A DNA stretch of 64,000 bases from Jonesia quinghaiensis DSM 15701 (GCF_000423205.1 NZ_AUHN01000005.1:62001-126000); one strand, 5' to 3'; numbered from the stretch's first letter, positions 44,768-54,515 are shown. Made by a program: numbers and translations. The notes: generated from the sequence alone by a model not told the origin.

Positions 44768-45171
44768 TGACCACCTTCGGAGCCATTGGCATCGCCAGCA
44801 CAGGACTCACCGTGAACCGCAAGTGGCTTGATGCCGTGAGCGACAACCTCTCCAACATCAACACCGTGCGCCCCACCGACGAAGCCGCTTTCCAAGCGAA
44901 ATACGTTGTGGCAACCGCAGGCGGCGGCCCCACTGAAACCGAAGGCACCCGTGTAGCGGGCATTGCCCTTGGTAGTGAAGAAGGCCGCATGGTGTTTGAA
45001 CCAGACCACCCCCTCGCTGATGAAGAAGGGTACGTGCGCTACCCCGACATCGACATGTCATCCCAGATGAGCCAACTCATCATGGCGCAGCGCGGATACC
45101 AGGCCAGCACCGCCGTCGTTGAACGTGCGCGGGCCACCTATGAGCAAGCTCTATCGATTGGACGCAACTAA
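44767..45171 (+). CDS. flgC: flagellar basal-body rod protein FlgC
   Basis: A 134-residue proximal rod protein. The N-terminus has [21 protein letters not shown] (variant of the ANNIANxxT rod motif) and the C-terminus ends [26 protein letters not shown]-like, as axial proteins do. Stop and start codons overlap with flgB before and fliE after. Confidence 0.94.
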   Translation: MTTFGAIGIASTGLTVNRKWLDAVSDNLSNINTVRPTDEAAFQAKYVVATAGGGPTETEGTRVAGIALGSEEGRMVFEPDHPLADEEGYVRYPDIDMSSQMSQLIMAQRGYQASTAVVERARATYEQALSIGRN

Positions 45172-45503
45172 TGTCAATCCCAGCTATCGGCGCTATCGGT
45201 GGAGCAACCCCCACAACGTCACTCGCCTCACTCATGCCCACCGGGCTGATCGAACCACAAGCACCAACCAATGATGTCTCAGGCTCTGCGTTCGGCAGCA
45301 TGCTGACAGACTCCATCGGTAACTTGCAGGGCCTACAGGACAAGTCACAAGCGCTCGCCGTTCAAGCAGTAACCGGCGACCTCGACGACATCCACGACTA
45401 CACCATTGCTTCCACCGAAGCCAAAGTCAGCCTCGAACTGACCGCCGCCGTCCGCAACAAGGCAGTTGACGCGTTCAACGAGATCATGAGGATGCAAGCC
45501 TGA
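45171..45503 (+). CDS. fliE: flagellar hook-basal body protein FliE
   Basis: A 110-residue linker between the MS-ring and the rod. The conserved C-terminal half is visible ([54 protein letters not shown]). The first 35 residues are a variable Pro/Thr region. Overlaps fliF by one base. Confidence 0.94.
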   Translation: MSIPAIGAIGGATPTTSLASLMPTGLIEPQAPTNDVSGSAFGSMLTDSIGNLQGLQDKSQALAVQAVTGDLDDIHDYTIASTEAKVSLELTAAVRNKAVDAFNEIMRMQA

Positions 45504-47101
45504 TGCCTCAGCAAATCACGAACGTTTTCGCGCGCTTGTTCGCAGCGATCCGTGAATTTACCGTCGCTCAGCGTACCCTCGCGTTGATCGGTATGGTCGG
45601 CGTGGTTATCGCCATCGTCGCCTTGGCAACCTGGGCGTCCAAACCCCAAATGCAACCTCTCTACACCGACCTGGCCCCAGCAGACGCCGCAGCAATTGTG
45701 GACCAACTCGCTGCAAACGGTGTCGAATACCAACTCACCAACGGAGGCTCAACCATCCTTGTCCCCAGCGGGCAAGTGTACGACCAGCGCCTCAAAGTTG
45801 CATCAAGCGGAATCACCCCCAGTGCAGAAGGCGGCTACTCGCTCCTGGACAACATGGGAATGACTTCCTCTGACTTCCAACAGAACGTCACATACAAGCG
45901 TGCACTTGAGGGTGAAATCGCAAAAACCATCAACGCAATGGACGGCATCGAACTCGCAACCGTCCAACTGGCAATGCCCGAAGACACCGTTTTTGTGTCT
46001 CAAGAGGCCGACCCCACCGCTTCCGTGTTCGTCAAACCACGAGCTGGCGTCACCCTGGGAGACGACCAGGTCCAAGCGATCTCGCAGTTTGTGAGCGCAT
46101 CTGTTGAAGGAATGAAAGTTGAAAACGTCGCCGTTATCGGCGCCGACGGCCGAGTACTCTCTGCCGTAGGTGCAGAAGGAACCAACGGCGCGAACCTCAA
46201 AGAAACTCAGCAGTACGAGCAGCGCATCGCCGACTCCCTGCAAGGCATGCTGGACCGCATCGTCGGCCCAGGTAAAGCCGTCGTCTCCGTCACCGCGGAA
46301 CTCGACTTTGATGCCACCGAGCGAGTCAGCGAAGCCTACGACTCCAACGAAGACGCCCTACCACTCACCGAACGCGAAACCAACGAAGAATTCACCGGCG
46401 GAGGCAACGCCGCCGGAGTTCTGGGACCAGACAACATCGCAGTCCCCAACGGCGACGCCGACAGCGAATACAACAACACCTCCATCGAACGCAACAACGC
46501 GGTCGATAAAACCACAGAACGCACCGTCACCGCACCAGGTACAGTACGGCGCCAGTCCGTATCAGTGGCAGTTGACGAACAAGCAGCAGCAACCATCAAC
46601 ATTAACGACCTCCAAGACATGGTCACCGCAGCAGCCGGCGTGGATGAAGAACGCGGCGACACCGTCACCGTCACCCGTATGGCCTTCGATAACGCAGGAG
46701 CCGATGCAGCAGCTGAAGCACTCGCAGCAGCTGAAGCCGAAGCCGCCGAAGCCGCCCAAATGGAGATGTACCGCAACATCGGGATCGCCGTTATCGCACT
46801 CCTGGCAATCATGGCACTCAGCATCGTGGCAGCACGCAAGCGCAAGAACAACCGCATCGACACCGCACCAGACCCAGCCCTGGACCTCGGCGAAGTTGAC
46901 CTCATGCCACAAGCACCCATGACCGTGGCACAAGAACTCGACCAAATCGAGTTCCCCGAAATGCCAGAACTACCAGCAGCACCCGACGAAAAAACCCTCC
47001 GCACCGAAAAGAAGCGTCAGGACGTCATCACCCTAGCCGACGAGGACCCAGGCCAAATGGCCGAGATCCTCCAAGAGTGGATCAACACGGGAGGCCGCTG
47101 A
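45503..47101 (+). CDS. fliF: flagellar MS-ring protein FliF
   Basis: A 532-residue membrane ring protein. TM1 (about 23-43) and TM2 (about 426-445) flank a large periplasm-side part with the ring-building motifs (LAANGVEYQLTNGGSTILVP, and KRALEGEIAKTINAMDGIELATVQLAMPE). The C-terminal tail ends with the FliG-binding helix (DPGQMAEILQEWI). An Ala/Glu-rich coiled stretch sits before TM2. Overlaps fliG by one base. Confidence 0.97.
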   Translation: MPQQITNVFARLFAAIREFTVAQRTLALIGMVGVVIAIVALATWASKPQMQPLYTDLAPADAAAIVDQLAANGVEYQLTNGGSTILVPSGQVYDQRLKVASSGITPSAEGGYSLLDNMGMTSSDFQQNVTYKRALEGEIAKTINAMDGIELATVQLAMPEDTVFVSQEADPTASVFVKPRAGVTLGDDQVQAISQFVSASVEGMKVENVAVIGADGRVLSAVGAEGTNGANLKETQQYEQRIADSLQGMLDRIVGPGKAVVSVTAELDFDATERVSEAYDSNEDALPLTERETNEEFTGGGNAAGVLGPDNIAVPNGDADSEYNNTSIERNNAVDKTTERTVTAPGTVRRQSVSVAVDEQAAATININDLQDMVTAAAGVDEERGDTVTVTRMAFDNAGADAAAEALAAAEAEAAEAAQMEMYRNIGIAVIALLAIMALSIVAARKRKNNRIDTAPDPALDLGEVDLMPQAPMTVAQELDQIEFPEMPELPAAPDEKTLRTEKKRQDVITLADEDPGQMAEILQEWINTGGR

Positions 47102-48126
47102 TGATTACCTCATTCAACGCCGACCAACTCACCGGCACCCAAAAAGCTGCACTCGTCCTCATGCAAATCGGTAAAGAACGAGCCTCACGCGTCATGTCCC
47201 GCCTCGACGAACCAGTCGTGGAAGCACTGACCGCTGAAATCGTCCGCCTCGAACGAGTCGACCGTGGCATCGCTGACCAAGTGATCGAACAATTCCACCA
47301 GGTCACCCTGGGTGGAGTGTCCCTGGTATCCAACGGTGGAATGAACGTCGCCCACCAACTCCTGGAAGCATCGTTCGGATCCGAAAAAGCCGACGAACTC
47401 ATGGAACGGCTCTCCGCGTCCATGGCCGGCCAAACCTTCGAGTTCCTGCAACAAGCCGACGCCCGCCAGGTCCTTGCCCTCCTGCACGGTGAACACCCAC
47501 AAACCATGGCCCTCGTCATGGCGCACCTGCGGCCAGAACACGCCTCAGCGATCATGGCTGGCCTGCAGCCAGCCACCCAAGCTGAAGTTGCCCACCGTAT
47601 CGCGATGATGGAACGTGCCGCCCCAGACGTCGTGCAAATCGTCGCCGATGCGCTAAACCGCAAAGCCTCAGCTGTGCTCACACCCCGAGAAACAGCCGCA
47701 ATCGGTGGTGTGGGGCCCCTGGTGGAAATCATCAACCGTGCCGACCCAGGCACCGAAAAGCTCATTCTCGAAGGTCTGGAAAGCCGCGACGCTGCCCTCG
47801 CTGAAGAAGTGCGCTCCCAAATGTTCGTCTTCGCCGACATCGTGCTCTTGGAAGACAAAGCCCTCCAGTTGGTGCTCCGCGGAATCGAAACCAACAACCT
47901 TGCACTCGCCCTCAAGGGTGCAGGAGTTGCAGAACGTGACGCCGTGCTCCGCAACCTCTCAGAGCGCGCCCGAGAAAACCTCACCGAAGAAATCGACTTG
48001 CTCGGTGCAGTACGCATGTCACAGGTCGAAGAAGCACGTTCAGCCATCGTCCAAATGATCCGCAAGCTGGAAGAATCCGGCCAGATCACCGTACGCCGTG
48101 AGGGTGAAGATGAGTACGTCTCCTGA
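47101..48126 (+). CDS. fliG: flagellar motor switch protein FliG
   Basis: A 341-residue rotor protein between FliF and FliM and the partner of MotA. The N-domain binds FliF; the middle has the EHPQ motif (GEHPQTMALVMAHL). The C-terminal domain has the charged torque helix (DAALAEEVRSQMFVFADI, DDREVQ-type). ATG 47101 is chosen since it overlaps the fliF stop; a GTG eight codons upstream is in frame. It overlaps fliH by 17 bases. Confidence 0.97.
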   Translation: MITSFNADQLTGTQKAALVLMQIGKERASRVMSRLDEPVVEALTAEIVRLERVDRGIADQVIEQFHQVTLGGVSLVSNGGMNVAHQLLEASFGSEKADELMERLSASMAGQTFEFLQQADARQVLALLHGEHPQTMALVMAHLRPEHASAIMAGLQPATQAEVAHRIAMMERAAPDVVQIVADALNRKASAVLTPRETAAIGGVGPLVEIINRADPGTEKLILEGLESRDAALAEEVRSQMFVFADIVLLEDKALQLVLRGIETNNLALALKGAGVAERDAVLRNLSERARENLTEEIDLLGAVRMSQVEEARSAIVQMIRKLEESGQITVRREGEDEYVS

Positions 48127-48817
48127 GGTACGCAGTGCGTCCTTCACACAGACGCGACTCGTTGCCCTCAACAACGACAGTGTGCAAGAAGCTGAACGCC
48201 AAGCACGGGCCCAAGGCTACGCAGCGGGCTACGCTGCTGGAGCCCGAGCAGCAGCCCAAGAAGGCGACCTGCTCCGTGAACAACTCCACGCCCAATCAGT
48301 GGCCGAACGCCGAGAACGCGACGACCGACTATCAGCCGCAGTGCTGGCACTGGACGCAGCCATCGCCGCAGCCGACGCCCGCATCACCCCAGTGCTCCAA
48401 GAAAGCCGCACCACGCTCTACGCACTGGCATTCGACCTCGCCAGCACCATCATCGGGGTAGAAATTTCCCAAACATCAACAGAAATACCGGTACGCAACG
48501 GCGCACTGTGGGCACTTGAACGAGTCCTCGCCGAACCCATCGACGCCCCAGAGTTCACCGTACGCATGCACCCCATGGACGTCGCCGCACTCCAAGCACA
48601 CTGGGACAAGGTCGTAGAACAACTCGGCGAAACAGCAATGAGAATGCACCTCATGGCGGACTACTCCCTCCAGAGCGGCGACGCCATCGCCGACCTCCCA
48701 CACGGATTCCTCGATGCCCGCCTCAGCAGCGCACTAGAGCGAGCCCGCACCACCCTGCGCGAATGCGGTATCCCCGCCGGTCAAGAAACAACTACCGCGC
48801 AAGAGGGCACCCCATGA
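48110..48817 (+). CDS. fliH: flagellar export stator-like protein FliH
   Basis: A 235-residue protein that holds the FliI ATPase at the export gate. It has an Ala/Arg/Glu-rich coiled coil with a GYAAGYAAGARAAAQ stretch (Gly/Ala-spaced repeat typical of FliH) near residues 40-55, then the C-terminal domain. ATG 48110 is preferred over GTG 48098 by its ribosome site in fliG. It overlaps fliI by four bases. Confidence 0.9.
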   Translation: MSTSPEVRSASFTQTRLVALNNDSVQEAERQARAQGYAAGYAAGARAAAQEGDLLREQLHAQSVAERRERDDRLSAAVLALDAAIAAADARITPVLQESRTTLYALAFDLASTIIGVEISQTSTEIPVRNGALWALERVLAEPIDAPEFTVRMHPMDVAALQAHWDKVVEQLGETAMRMHLMADYSLQSGDAIADLPHGFLDARLSSALERARTTLRECGIPAGQETTTAQEGTP

Positions 48818-50145
48818 CCTCCATGGCACTAGACCCCATGTGGGACAACGTGCGCGAAGCCGCACGCCCAGAAAAAGTAGGCAAAGTATCAGCCGCACTA
48901 GGACTATCCCTCGACGTACAAGGACTGACCTGCAGTGTCGGCGACGTCGTCGCAATCGGTGAAGCTGGCTCCGAAGCCCGAGCCGAAGTAGTTGCCGTCC
49001 ACTCCCGCCACGCCACCTGCATGCCACTGACCGCCATGCCATCGCTTTACGCTGGCGCTGAAGTACGCCACACCGGAGGAGGAATCCAAGTACCAGTTGG
49101 GCCAGGGCTCATCGGGCGAGTCATCGACCCACTCGGCAACCCCCTCGACGGGCGCGGCCCCATCACCGGCGTTGACTACGTATCTGTAGACGCCGCCGCA
49201 CCACACCCACTACTCCGTCAACGAGTCGACCAACCCCTAGGACTCGGGGTCAGAGTCGTCGACACACTCATGACAGTTGGACGCGGACAACGCATGGGCC
49301 TCTTCGCAGGCTCCGGTGTCGGAAAATCCACCCTCCTATCCATGATCGCCCGAGGCACAGACGCCCAACTCTCCGTCATCGCACTCATCGGAGAACGAGG
49401 CCGTGAAGTCCGCGAATTCCTCGAAGACGACCTCGGCCCAGAAGGCCTCGCCCGATCCGTCGTCGTCATCGCCACCTCAGACCAACCAGCACTCCTGCGC
49501 CAACGTGCCGCATTCACCGCAACACGCATCGCACAATGGCTGTCCAACGGCGGCAACGACGTTGTCCTCATGATGGACTCCCTCACCCGTGTCGCCATGG
49601 CACAACGCGAAATTGGGCTCTCCGCAGGCGAACCACCAGCAACCCGCGGCTACCCGCCCTCAACATTCGCTGTCCTCGCGAACCTCCTCGAACGCGCCGG
49701 AGCCAGCGAACACGGCACCATCACCGGTCTCTACACCGTCCTCGTCGATGGAGACGACCACAACGAACCCATCGCTGATGCCGCCCGATCCATCCTGGAC
49801 GGACACATCGTGCTCGACCGGCGCCTCGCAGTACGAGGCCACTACCCAAGCATCGACGCGCTCGCATCAATCTCCCGAGTTGCCGGCAAAGTCAATGACA
49901 CGGAACGTAAAACCATGGCCGAAACGCTGCGCCGCTTCATGGCGGCAAAAGCCGGAGTCCAAGACCTCATCGACATCGGTGCCTACGCCGCAGGGGCAAA
50001 CGCACAGGTCGATGCTGCGATCACCTACGAGGACGCTATCAACGCGTTCCTCCAACAGGGAGTTGGCGAACCTGCACCCGCAGAAGAATCGTGGAACCAA
50101 CTACGCCAACTGACCCAAGCACTGACAGGTGACGTACGCGGCTAA
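48814..50145 (+). CDS. fliI: flagellar export ATPase FliI
   Basis: A 443-residue F1-beta-like ATPase that primes protein export. Walker A is GLFAGSGVGKST, Walker B DVVLMMDSLTRVAMAQREIGL, and the E-containing ALIGERGREVREFLEDDLG is present. Start ATG 48814 overlaps the fliH stop (ATGA); an in-frame start at 48763 would add unlike residues. C-terminal helices are present. Works with FliH and FliJ. Confidence 0.97.
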   Translation: MTSMALDPMWDNVREAARPEKVGKVSAALGLSLDVQGLTCSVGDVVAIGEAGSEARAEVVAVHSRHATCMPLTAMPSLYAGAEVRHTGGGIQVPVGPGLIGRVIDPLGNPLDGRGPITGVDYVSVDAAAPHPLLRQRVDQPLGLGVRVVDTLMTVGRGQRMGLFAGSGVGKSTLLSMIARGTDAQLSVIALIGERGREVREFLEDDLGPEGLARSVVVIATSDQPALLRQRAAFTATRIAQWLSNGGNDVVLMMDSLTRVAMAQREIGLSAGEPPATRGYPPSTFAVLANLLERAGASEHGTITGLYTVLVDGDDHNEPIADAARSILDGHIVLDRRLAVRGHYPSIDALASISRVAGKVNDTERKTMAETLRRFMAAKAGVQDLIDIGAYAAGANAQVDAAITYEDAINAFLQQGVGEPAPAEESWNQLRQLTQALTGDVRG

Positions 50146-50173
50146 CAGCTGCGCACGCAGGGGAGGGGGAAAC

Positions 50174-50641
50174 ATGGCACGGAAATTTGGTCTGTCGTCA
50201 CTGTTACGCATCCGAGAAACTGCTGAACAACGGGCAGCGCAAGAACTAGCACGAGCCCGCGAAAAAGCAGAACGAGCCCGCAACCGTGAAGTACGAGCAA
50301 CACAAAGCCTTGGTGACCACGAATTTGACCTGCTACTCACCGAACACCAATGGCAAGCAGCCGTCGCAGCACGCGCCTCCATGCGAGTGCTACTCACCGA
50401 ATCTCAAGCGGTCAGCGCAACAGCAGAAAACGAAGCAACCGATGCCCAAAACCGGTGGGCCACCGCAAAACAACACGTTGCAGGCATCGAAAAGCTCAAA
50501 GAACGACACATAGAACGCGAACGCGAAGAAGAGGGTAGGCGCGAACAGGTGGAACTCGACGAAATCGCAAGCCAAGCCCACTACCGCGCCACACTACGCG
50601 CTCAAGAAACGACAGAGGAAGGCAACGACGATGCCAATTGA
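50174..50641 (+). CDS. fliJ: flagellar export protein FliJ
   Basis: A 155-residue coiled-coil central stalk of the export ATPase. The start MARKFGLSSLLRIRETAEQRAAQELARAREKAER is typical, and almost all the rest is charged helix. ATG 50174 has GGAGGGGGAA upstream. It overlaps the P60 gene by 11 bases. Confidence 0.88.
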   Translation: MARKFGLSSLLRIRETAEQRAAQELARAREKAERARNREVRATQSLGDHEFDLLLTEHQWQAAVAARASMRVLLTESQAVSATAENEATDAQNRWATAKQHVAGIEKLKERHIEREREEEGRREQVELDEIASQAHYRATLRAQETTEEGNDDAN

Positions 50642-51353
50642 AGCCGTTGCAACCAGAATAGGCGCCATAGAATCCCAGATCGCCTCACTGCCACGAGGGT
50701 ACGCATCAGGCGGAACAATGGGATCAGCTGTCACCACCGCCCCAGTAGCCGCTACCGCGACCACCACACAGGGGACATCCCTTGCGGTAGGGCAGCAAAG
50801 CGCCACCGCATCATCAACCGGTTTTGAGGCAGCACTCAACGCTGCCCGCAGCACCGAACCCACCACCCCACCACAAGCAACACCCGCACAAGGTGACACC
50901 GCACTGGGGACACGCATCGTCGACGCCGCCCGCGACTGGATCGGTGTGCCCTACAAATGGGGCGGAAACACCACCGCAGGGGTGGACTGCTCAGGACTAG
51001 TGAAAAACGTCCTCGCAGAGTTCGGCATCTCCATGCCGCGAGTCGCCCGACAACAAATGCACGAAGGACGCGCCGTAGGGTCCCTCAAAGACGCACAAGC
51101 CGGGGACCTCCTGGTGTTCAACAACGGCACACACATCGGCATTTATGTCGGTGACGGCAAAATGATCGACGCCCCATACGCAGGGCGCAACGTCACCTTG
51201 CGGGACGTCTACGAAAAACCAACAGCCATCCGCCGGGTGATTCCTGACGCCAGTGAGGTAGCAAACACTCAAGGAGTCGCGATGTCTGCCGATCAGAAGG
51301 CCAGCGTGGCAGCACAGCGCGCTGCCCTCGACTTAGCTGGAGTAAATGTATGA
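50631..51353 (+). CDS. NlpC/P60 peptidoglycan hydrolase within the flagellar operon
   Basis: A 240-residue protein. The N-terminal half (about 1-90) is a Thr/Ala-rich non-catalytic region with no signal peptide. The C-terminal NlpC/P60 (C40) domain (about 92-200) has the catalytic Cys120 (GVDCSGLV) and His168 (GTHIGIYVGDG). It overlaps both fliJ and fliK, so it is an integral operon member. It probably opens the wall for the growing rod, doing the job of FlgJ in Gram-negatives, and would have to be exported by the flagellar system itself. Confidence 0.9.
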   Translation: MPIEAVATRIGAIESQIASLPRGYASGGTMGSAVTTAPVAATATTTQGTSLAVGQQSATASSTGFEAALNAARSTEPTTPPQATPAQGDTALGTRIVDAARDWIGVPYKWGGNTTAGVDCSGLVKNVLAEFGISMPRVARQQMHEGRAVGSLKDAQAGDLLVFNNGTHIGIYVGDGKMIDAPYAGRNVTLRDVYEKPTAIRRVIPDASEVANTQGVAMSADQKASVAAQRAALDLAGVNV

Positions 51354-52702
51354 GCATGACTGTTGCAGCGCCAGCAGTGCCAGCGCCAGCGCGAACACAA
51401 CGTTCTTCTGGGCCACAACAGGCCGGGAGCGATGGCGGATTCGATCAACACCTCCAGCGTGCAGCTCGGGAACACAGCCACGCCGAATCCACCCAGAAGT
51501 CACGTTCCAAAGATGCTCACGCATCGGAAAATGCTTCCACACCGGCAACCACCGATGCGCCAACAGCCTCCCACGAAGCCTCAGGCACCGCTGGCACTCA
51601 GCGCGAAGTACCCGCTGACAACGCCACCGAAACAACCCCTGAAGTTCCCACAGGGACAGAACAACCTGCCAGTGAAACAACCACCCCAGCCACCCTGCCC
51701 ACAACAGGTGACGACCTCACTGCTGCGGTAACCCCACCACGTGACACTGCTCAGCCCCAAGCGCCGGAAACCGCCCCCACAACACCAGACGAAACCGGCG
51801 CTCTGTCCGCCGACGACAGTGTTGGCAGCGAGACCCCAGCCCCAACAGCCGGGACCACCGACGCAGAACCTGCACCCATCGACGGTGCACAACAAGCCCA
51901 CCAAACACCAGCGGCGCACACTGCGCTCGCCGGAGCTGCGAACACCACAAACGGTGTAGGTCAACCGGCCACACCCGCTGGTACCTCCGCGTCAACTTCA
52001 GGAGTTCCTGGAGCCCAACCAGTAACAACAGCCCCTGTTGCTGGGGCTGCACCGATTCCGGGTGCGGTGGCAGGGGGAGTTGCTGGTCAGATTGTTGGAC
52101 AAGGGGGGCAACCGCTTGTTAGCGACAACCCCACCGCCGCAGTCACCGCAACTGCGCAAATTGCCACTGCAGATACTCCGGTACGCGATGGCCAACCGCA
52201 ACTCACCGCACTGCCCGTCACGACGACCACCGCAACCACCTCAGCGGCTCCCGTGTCAGCAGCCCAAGCGGCACAAAGCACCTCGCCCGATGTTGGCCAG
52301 AACCTTGTCAACCAACTCAAAGGCCCTCTAGTTCACCTGAAGCAGGCCGCCAATGGCGACCACAGTTTCTCGGTCCGTGTCACCCCAGAAAATCTTGGCC
52401 CGATCTCCATTAGAGCTCACGTCACCAGTGACGGAGTCCGAATTGAGATCACCTGCGTGAACGACACGGCACGCGACGCCATCCGGCCACTGGTCACCGA
52501 CTTGAAGAAGGAACTTCAGGGATCAGGCCTCCAAGCAGACCTCAACCTCGGACATGGAAGTCAGAGCGGTCACAGCGACACACCGTCACGCAGTGACACA
52601 GGAAGCGGCCCGGCACCCGCTGCCAACCAACCGCAAACTGAGCCAGCCCTCACCGACCAGCCAGCCGCAGACTCGTCACGCGGCGTTGACGTCATCGCCT
52701 AG
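51350..52702 (+). CDS. fliK: flagellar hook-length control protein FliK
   Basis: A 450-residue molecular ruler. The first 310 residues are a low-complexity Thr/Pro/Ala-rich disordered part. The conserved C-terminal core (about 320-405) has LVHLKQAANGDHSFSVRVTPENLGPISIRAHV, with the FliK LxPxxLGxVxV pattern and RPLVTDLKKELQGSGL. A further Ser/Asp-rich tail follows. Overlaps the P60 gene; flgD starts 11 bases later. Confidence 0.92.
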   Translation: MSMTVAAPAVPAPARTQRSSGPQQAGSDGGFDQHLQRAAREHSHAESTQKSRSKDAHASENASTPATTDAPTASHEASGTAGTQREVPADNATETTPEVPTGTEQPASETTTPATLPTTGDDLTAAVTPPRDTAQPQAPETAPTTPDETGALSADDSVGSETPAPTAGTTDAEPAPIDGAQQAHQTPAAHTALAGAANTTNGVGQPATPAGTSASTSGVPGAQPVTTAPVAGAAPIPGAVAGGVAGQIVGQGGQPLVSDNPTAAVTATAQIATADTPVRDGQPQLTALPVTTTTATTSAAPVSAAQAAQSTSPDVGQNLVNQLKGPLVHLKQAANGDHSFSVRVTPENLGPISIRAHVTSDGVRIEITCVNDTARDAIRPLVTDLKKELQGSGLQADLNLGHGSQSGHSDTPSRSDTGSGPAPAANQPQTEPALTDQPAADSSRGVDVIA

Positions 52703-52712
52703 AAGGACCTCC

Positions 52713-53189
52713 ATGACCACGATTGACACCAGTCAGACACCAGTAATGCCCACAACCACACAGGCAGGGATGTACACCACCCCTACCGGTGTGCGGTCAC
52801 CTAAGCAAGACATGGACGGGGAAATGTTCCTCAACCTCTTGGTTACTCAACTGAAAAACCAAGACCCATCCAGCCCCATGGATACCACCGAGATGATGGC
52901 TCAGACCTCCCAACTGGCCTCCATGGAGCAACTGACCAAACTCACCACCATCTCCCAAGAGAACTTCGCCTTGCAGATGCGTGTCGCCTCCGCCGCATTG
53001 GTGGGGCAAACAGTGACATACACCGGCGAGGATGGGAAACCCGCATCAGGCGTTGTTGACTCCATTAGCTACGCCGGAGAAGTTCCTGTTGTGAAGATCG
53101 GTGACACCGAAATCTCACTTGATGCCGTTGCTGGCATCTCATCATCGACTGCAGCACAAACTCCCACCACCCCCACCCCGCAGGCCTGA
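52713..53189 (+). CDS. flgD: flagellar hook cap protein FlgD
   Basis: A 158-residue scaffold for hook assembly. The signature is DMDGEMFLNLLVTQLKNQDPSSPMDTTEMMAQTSQLASMEQL near residues 28-70. A short FlgD core follows (VGQTVTYTGEDGKPASGVVDSI). Start ATG 52713 has AAGGACC upstream. The FlgD Ig and Tudor C-domains of longer homologues are reduced here. Confidence 0.94.
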   Translation: MTTIDTSQTPVMPTTTQAGMYTTPTGVRSPKQDMDGEMFLNLLVTQLKNQDPSSPMDTTEMMAQTSQLASMEQLTKLTTISQENFALQMRVASAALVGQTVTYTGEDGKPASGVVDSISYAGEVPVVKIGDTEISLDAVAGISSSTAAQTPTTPTPQA

Positions 53190-53217
53190 CCAGGTCCCGT
53201 AACCGTTAGGGAAAACT

Positions 53218-54414
53218 ATGCTTCGCTCACTCTTTTCCGGGATCTCAGGTCTGCGATCCCACCAGACCATGCTTGACGTCACCGGTAACAACATCGCCAA
53301 CGTCAACACCACAGGCTTCAAAGCGTCTCAAACACAGTTCAAAGACACGTTGTCCCAGATCCTCACCAACGCCGGCGCCCCCCAAGGCGCACAGGGTGGA
53401 ACCAACCCCGCTCAGGTAGGTTTGGGTGTTCAAGTCGCTGGCATCACCACGAACTTCTCCCAAGGTGCTGCACAGGTCACCAACCGTTCCACAGACATGA
53501 TGATCTCGGGTGACGGATTCTTCGTGGTGCAAAAAGATGGCCAACAGTTCTACACTCGTGCTGGAGCCTTCGACTTCGACGCAGCCGGTAACCTCGTGTC
53601 CTCAGAGGGTGCCTATGTGATGGGTTGGGCTGCAGACAACGGAAACGTCAACGTCAACGCTCCGTTGGCACCGCTGCAACTCCCCATGAACGCACTTCTT
53701 GGATCAGAGCAAACCACTGACCTGTCCTTCGACGGCAACTTACCGTCCGACGCGGCAACAGGAACCAGCCTGACCCGTGACGTTGAGGTGTATGACAACC
53801 TCGGTAACGCCCGCATCGTGACCTTGACCTTCGAAAAAGTCACTGCACCAGGTTCAGGCAACATGGAATGGAACGTTACTGCTAACGACCCAACCACGGG
53901 TGCAACAGCAAACTCTGTCCTTGAGTTTGACCCCACAGGGGCAGCCATCGGAGGGACCGCGATTGCCCTCGGCGGCATCGACGTTGAACTCAACGCCGTC
54001 ACAGGCTACGCCAACCTCACCACAGTGCAATCTGCGGCCCGCAACGGACAACAGGCAGGTAGTTTGCAGTCCTTCCAGATCACAGCGGACGGCACCATCC
54101 TGGGGTCATTCTCCAACGGCCTCAAGCAGGCAGTTGGAAAGATTTCACTGGCCACTTTTGCTAACCCAGCTGGTTTGGAGAAGCAGGGTGGAAACCTCTA
54201 CGGGGTGTCCGTGAACTCCGGGAACGCTCAGATTGGTGAAGCCGGCGCTGGCGGACGCGGCGCACTCGTTGGTGGCGCACTCGAAATGTCGAACGTGGAC
54301 CTCTCCTCAGAGTTCACAAACCTCATTATTGCCCAGCGTGGTTTCCAAGCGAACTCTCGTGTCATCACCACAAGCGATGAGCTTCTCCAGGAACTCGTCA
54401 ACCTCAAGCGTTAA
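53218..54414 (+). CDS. flgE: flagellar hook protein FlgE
   Basis: A 398-residue hook subunit. N-terminus MLRSLFSGISGLRSHQTMLDVTGNNIANVNTTGFK, middle DGFFVVQKDGQQFYTRAGAFDFDAAGNLV, C-terminus SSEFTNLIIAQRGFQANSRVITTSDELLQELVNLKR. All match the FlgE/F/G family; the size and position after flgD identify it as the hook. It ends just before a strong terminator. Confidence 0.96.
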   Translation: MLRSLFSGISGLRSHQTMLDVTGNNIANVNTTGFKASQTQFKDTLSQILTNAGAPQGAQGGTNPAQVGLGVQVAGITTNFSQGAAQVTNRSTDMMISGDGFFVVQKDGQQFYTRAGAFDFDAAGNLVSSEGAYVMGWAADNGNVNVNAPLAPLQLPMNALLGSEQTTDLSFDGNLPSDAATGTSLTRDVEVYDNLGNARIVTLTFEKVTAPGSGNMEWNVTANDPTTGATANSVLEFDPTGAAIGGTAIALGGIDVELNAVTGYANLTTVQSAARNGQQAGSLQSFQITADGTILGSFSNGLKQAVGKISLATFANPAGLEKQGGNLYGVSVNSGNAQIGEAGAGGRGALVGGALEMSNVDLSSEFTNLIIAQRGFQANSRVITTSDELLQELVNLKR

Positions 54415-54442
54415 CCCCGGGGATTCGCAGATTTTTCCTCAC

Positions 54443-54498
54443 GTCCGTCCGTGTCCCGCCGATGAGTTTGGCGGAGGACACGGACGGACTCTCTTTTT
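54443..54498 (+). terminator. intrinsic terminator or attenuator inside the flagellar operon
   Basis: A 14-bp perfect stem (54443-54456 with 54476-54489), extended by CGCC/GGCG with a bulge, is followed by TCTCTTTTT. It sits between flgE and flbD, which starts only about 18 bases on, leaving no space for a normal promoter. Confidence 0.88.
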
Positions 54499-54515
54499 CC
54501 CAAGGACGGATTATT

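Noticed and set aside
46336-47004. A 222-codon minus-strand frame opposite fliF
   Set aside because: Ala/Ser-rich shadow of the Ala/Glu-rich region of fliF.
47082-48089. A 335-codon open frame on the minus strand opposite fliG
   Set aside because: It is a mirror of fliG codon structure in C-ending codons, is Ser/Arg-rich with no recognisable family, and fliG is certain.
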